Positions 62,526 through 64,000 of a stretch of 64,000 nucleotides of DNA are shown here, in pieces (position 1 is the first letter of the stretch; the number at the start of each line of letters is the position of its first letter). Below the pieces are notes generated by a model. It did not search any database and was not told the DNA's origin. It was given only the letters and a program-made list of their open reading frames with translations. The stretch spans positions 302,904 through 366,903 of the forward strand of contig NZ_FQWF01000002.1 in the NCBI RefSeq assembly GCF_900129585.1, written 5' to 3'. Both the position numbers and the translations under genes were made by a program. The DNA comes from Flavobacterium micromati. Its GTDB lineage: Bacteria > Bacteroidota > Bacteroidia > Flavobacteriales > Flavobacteriaceae.

Positions 62526-63491
62526 CTAAAATTTAATGAATGAATATTGATTCTCCAATTTAGCGATTTTTTCTAAAAGTTTTGACTCAAACTTTAAATG
62601 ACTTTCCGAGTTTGGATTAAAAGGTTTATGAGAAAGGCTTTTTTGAATGTTTGCAACTTCCTCCATTGTTGCTAAAGCAATTTCAGATATATAGGTTTGC
62701 TGGAATCGCTCCCAAATATAATCGATGGCTACCTTATTGGGATGCAACATATCTTCGGCATAAAAACGATAATCGCGCAGTTCATCCATCATGATTTCGT
62801 AAGAAGGAAAGAGCCCCCTAGCCCCCAAACGGGGAATAGAAGACGAATCTTTCAAAACTGTATGTAATGCGCTAATTAGATTGGCTTTACTCCATTGATT
62901 TTCTACAAATCCATCTTTTATATGACGAACTGGAGAAATAGTAAAAATGACACTGCAATTTGGATTTACACTTTCGATTAATTTAAGTGTATTTTCAATT
63001 GATTTTTGAATCGTTTCTACAGATAACAATTCTTTCGCAAACTCTTTCTGCGGCACCTTATGGCAATTGGCTACCATTTCGTTAGTTTCCAGATATCTAT
63101 AAACCCATGATGTTCCGTAAGTAACAATTAGGTGTGTAGCTTGCTCCAGATCCTCTCTAATATTTTGAATGATTGAATTTAGAGACGCTATTAAATCTTC
63201 TTTATTTGGATTGCTTAGATCAGAATGCACATCAAAACAGTGCCAGCGTTCATTGTGATAAATAAGTTCGCTCTCACTAATTTGCTTTTTGGACAAGGCT
63301 AAATTAAGTAGTTTTTCAATCGCCAACGGATGGAATAAAATACCAAATGGATTACAACTATTTTGAAATTTAAAATAGTCCAGTCTCTCCGCAATATTTA
63401 CCGCGAAGCAAGAACCTAATGACAGTATTTTGGAGGTATAGTCAATTTGAAATTTACTTTTAGGAATTGGGATTTGAGTTCTGAATTGCAT
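62526..63491 (-). CDS. GSCFA domain protein
   Basis: 321 residues. ILSLGSCFAVNIAERLDYF near residue 28 contains the naming motif GSCFA; FQNSCNPFGILFHP, HLIVTYGTSWVYR, VIFTISPVRHIKDGFVENQW and AEDMLHPNKVAIDYIWERF follow. The family is an SGNH-like hydrolase group of unknown substrate, widespread in Bacteroidota and proteobacteria. It is followed at 2 bp by DUF4230. Confidence 0.92.
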   Translation of the reverse strand: MQFRTQIPIPKSKFQIDYTSKILSLGSCFAVNIAERLDYFKFQNSCNPFGILFHPLAIEKLLNLALSKKQISESELIYHNERWHCFDVHSDLSNPNKEDLIASLNSIIQNIREDLEQATHLIVTYGTSWVYRYLETNEMVANCHKVPQKEFAKELLSVETIQKSIENTLKLIESVNPNCSVIFTISPVRHIKDGFVENQWSKANLISALHTVLKDSSSIPRLGARGLFPSYEIMMDELRDYRFYAEDMLHPNKVAIDYIWERFQQTYISEIALATMEEVANIQKSLSHKPFNPNSESHLKFESKLLEKIAKLENQYSFIKF

Positions 63492-63494
63492 ATT

Positions 63495-63925
63495 TTAAAG
63501 TCCTTCTACACTCACATTAATTAAAAAATCTTGAATTTCTTGCTCACTCGGTGGAGTTGGAATTAAATAACTTACTTCCTCATCATAATTGATGCCTTTA
63601 AAATAGCCAAGTTGTATTTTAAAAAGTTTTTTAGAAAACTGATCGCCAAATAATAAAGTTGCGACCTCTGCAATTTCTTTAAAACAATAATAATCTTTCA
63701 AAATAAAATATAAATCAACATCATCTTTCCATTTTGCTCTCCGTCCCAGTGTGAAAGCTTTCATTGCAGCAAGTGTGAGCAAATCGGGCATTTTTATTAT
63801 ACCTTTAATTTGTGAATGAGTTGGAATTTTATGCGGTAAAGAAAAAAAAGTGAAATTAACATTATTTAAAACTAAGTTTAATTGCTCATAATTTTCGTAG
63901 CCAAATGGTCTAACCCCCTAATAAT
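63495..63925 (-). pseudogene. truncated, frameshifted AbiEii-like nucleotidyltransferase remnant
   Basis: From the ATG at 63791 a 98-codon frame reads MPDLLTLAAMKAFTLGRRAK, W and KDDVDLYFILKDYYCFKEIA, the C-terminal half of AbiEii/AbiGii-type nucleotidyltransferases. The family sequence continues upstream without a start: HKIPTHSQIKG in the same frame, then, after a shift near 63833, VRPFGYENYEQLNLVLNNVN and FTFF. Further upstream only stops are found. The catalytic N-terminal part with the nucleotide-binding motif is missing, so this is a decayed gene. Confidence 0.65.
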
Positions 63926-63970
63926 CGGACTTTAACATTTTAAGTTTTACAAACATACAAAATTAATAAA

Positions 63971-63978
63971 TATCTTTG
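63971..63978 (+). promoter_or_regulatory. -7 element facing the right edge
   Basis: TATCTTTG is a full match to TAnnTTTG and points rightward, so a gene or RNA probably starts just beyond 64000. No clear -33 was seen. Confidence 0.4.
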
Positions 63979-64000
63979 CCTTGCAAGGAACAAACGAAGG

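Noticed and set aside
1..64000. tRNA or rRNA genes
   Set aside because: No cloverleaf-like pattern with the conserved GTTCGAATC-type arm or rRNA segments was noticed by eye; a tRNAscan run would settle this.

Overview
The window is AT-rich (roughly one third G+C by eye) and looks like a Flavobacterium or close relative in the Bacteroidota. Signs of this are Bacteroidota-type promoters (TAnnTTTG at -7), a type IX secretion sorting domain, DUF4136, DUF4230, DUF5522 and GSCFA proteins, a GxxExxY protein, and flavobacterial dispersed repeats. A DUF3494 ice-binding protein suggests a cold-adapted strain. No rRNA, tRNA or CRISPR array was recognised. All calls come from reading the sequence; no database search was run.

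Region 1 (1-36.4 kb) is one very long leftward surface-polysaccharide locus. It begins with a Wzm/Wzt-type ABC exporter (36355-34012) and UDP-galactopyranose mutase. About seventeen glycosyltransferases follow, with a non-hydrolysing UDP-GlcNAc 2-epimerase and a sialic-acid-type set (neuA, neuB, neuC) among them. An MBOAT O-acyltransferase with an SGNH-like partner, a Wzy_C/O-antigen-ligase-type membrane protein and the initiating polyprenyl sugar-phosphate transferase (cut by the left edge) complete it. Most genes overlap or nearly touch, as in one operon. Three non-biosynthetic insertions interrupt it: an AAA_14/DUF4143 ATPase beside a broken glycosyltransferase start, a GIY-YIG nuclease between ~154-bp repeats, and a GxxExxY nuclease-like gene beside a nine-copy 139-bp array.

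Region 2 (36.5-47.4 kb) is mostly housekeeping: rnhB, a 1-kb tandem array, lipB, a GNAT-like gene with a 48-codon ORF, a lipoprotein, lysS, a DUF433 antitoxin with a nonsense-mutated PIN-like toxin, an outer-membrane barrel and the remnant of another, a large conserved protein of unknown function, and a Spy/CpxP-like protein.

Region 3 (47.4-64 kb) holds hemL, a LysM glucosaminidase, a D-cysteine desulfhydrase/ACC deaminase-family enzyme, a T9SS-secreted protein, hutU, a DUF4136 lipoprotein, a group III truncated haemoglobin, a frameshifted phytase-like esterase gene, a long aromatic amino-acid hydroxylase, the ice-binding lipoprotein, DUF4230 and GSCFA proteins, and a decayed AbiEii-like gene. 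The right edge carries a promoter facing out of the window.

The least explained structure is the repeat biology: two nuclease-family genes each sit within their own repeat family, two tandem arrays show dimeric higher-order periods and end at stop codons of leftward genes, and a structured element is repeated upstream of lysS and of the aromatic hydroxylase.
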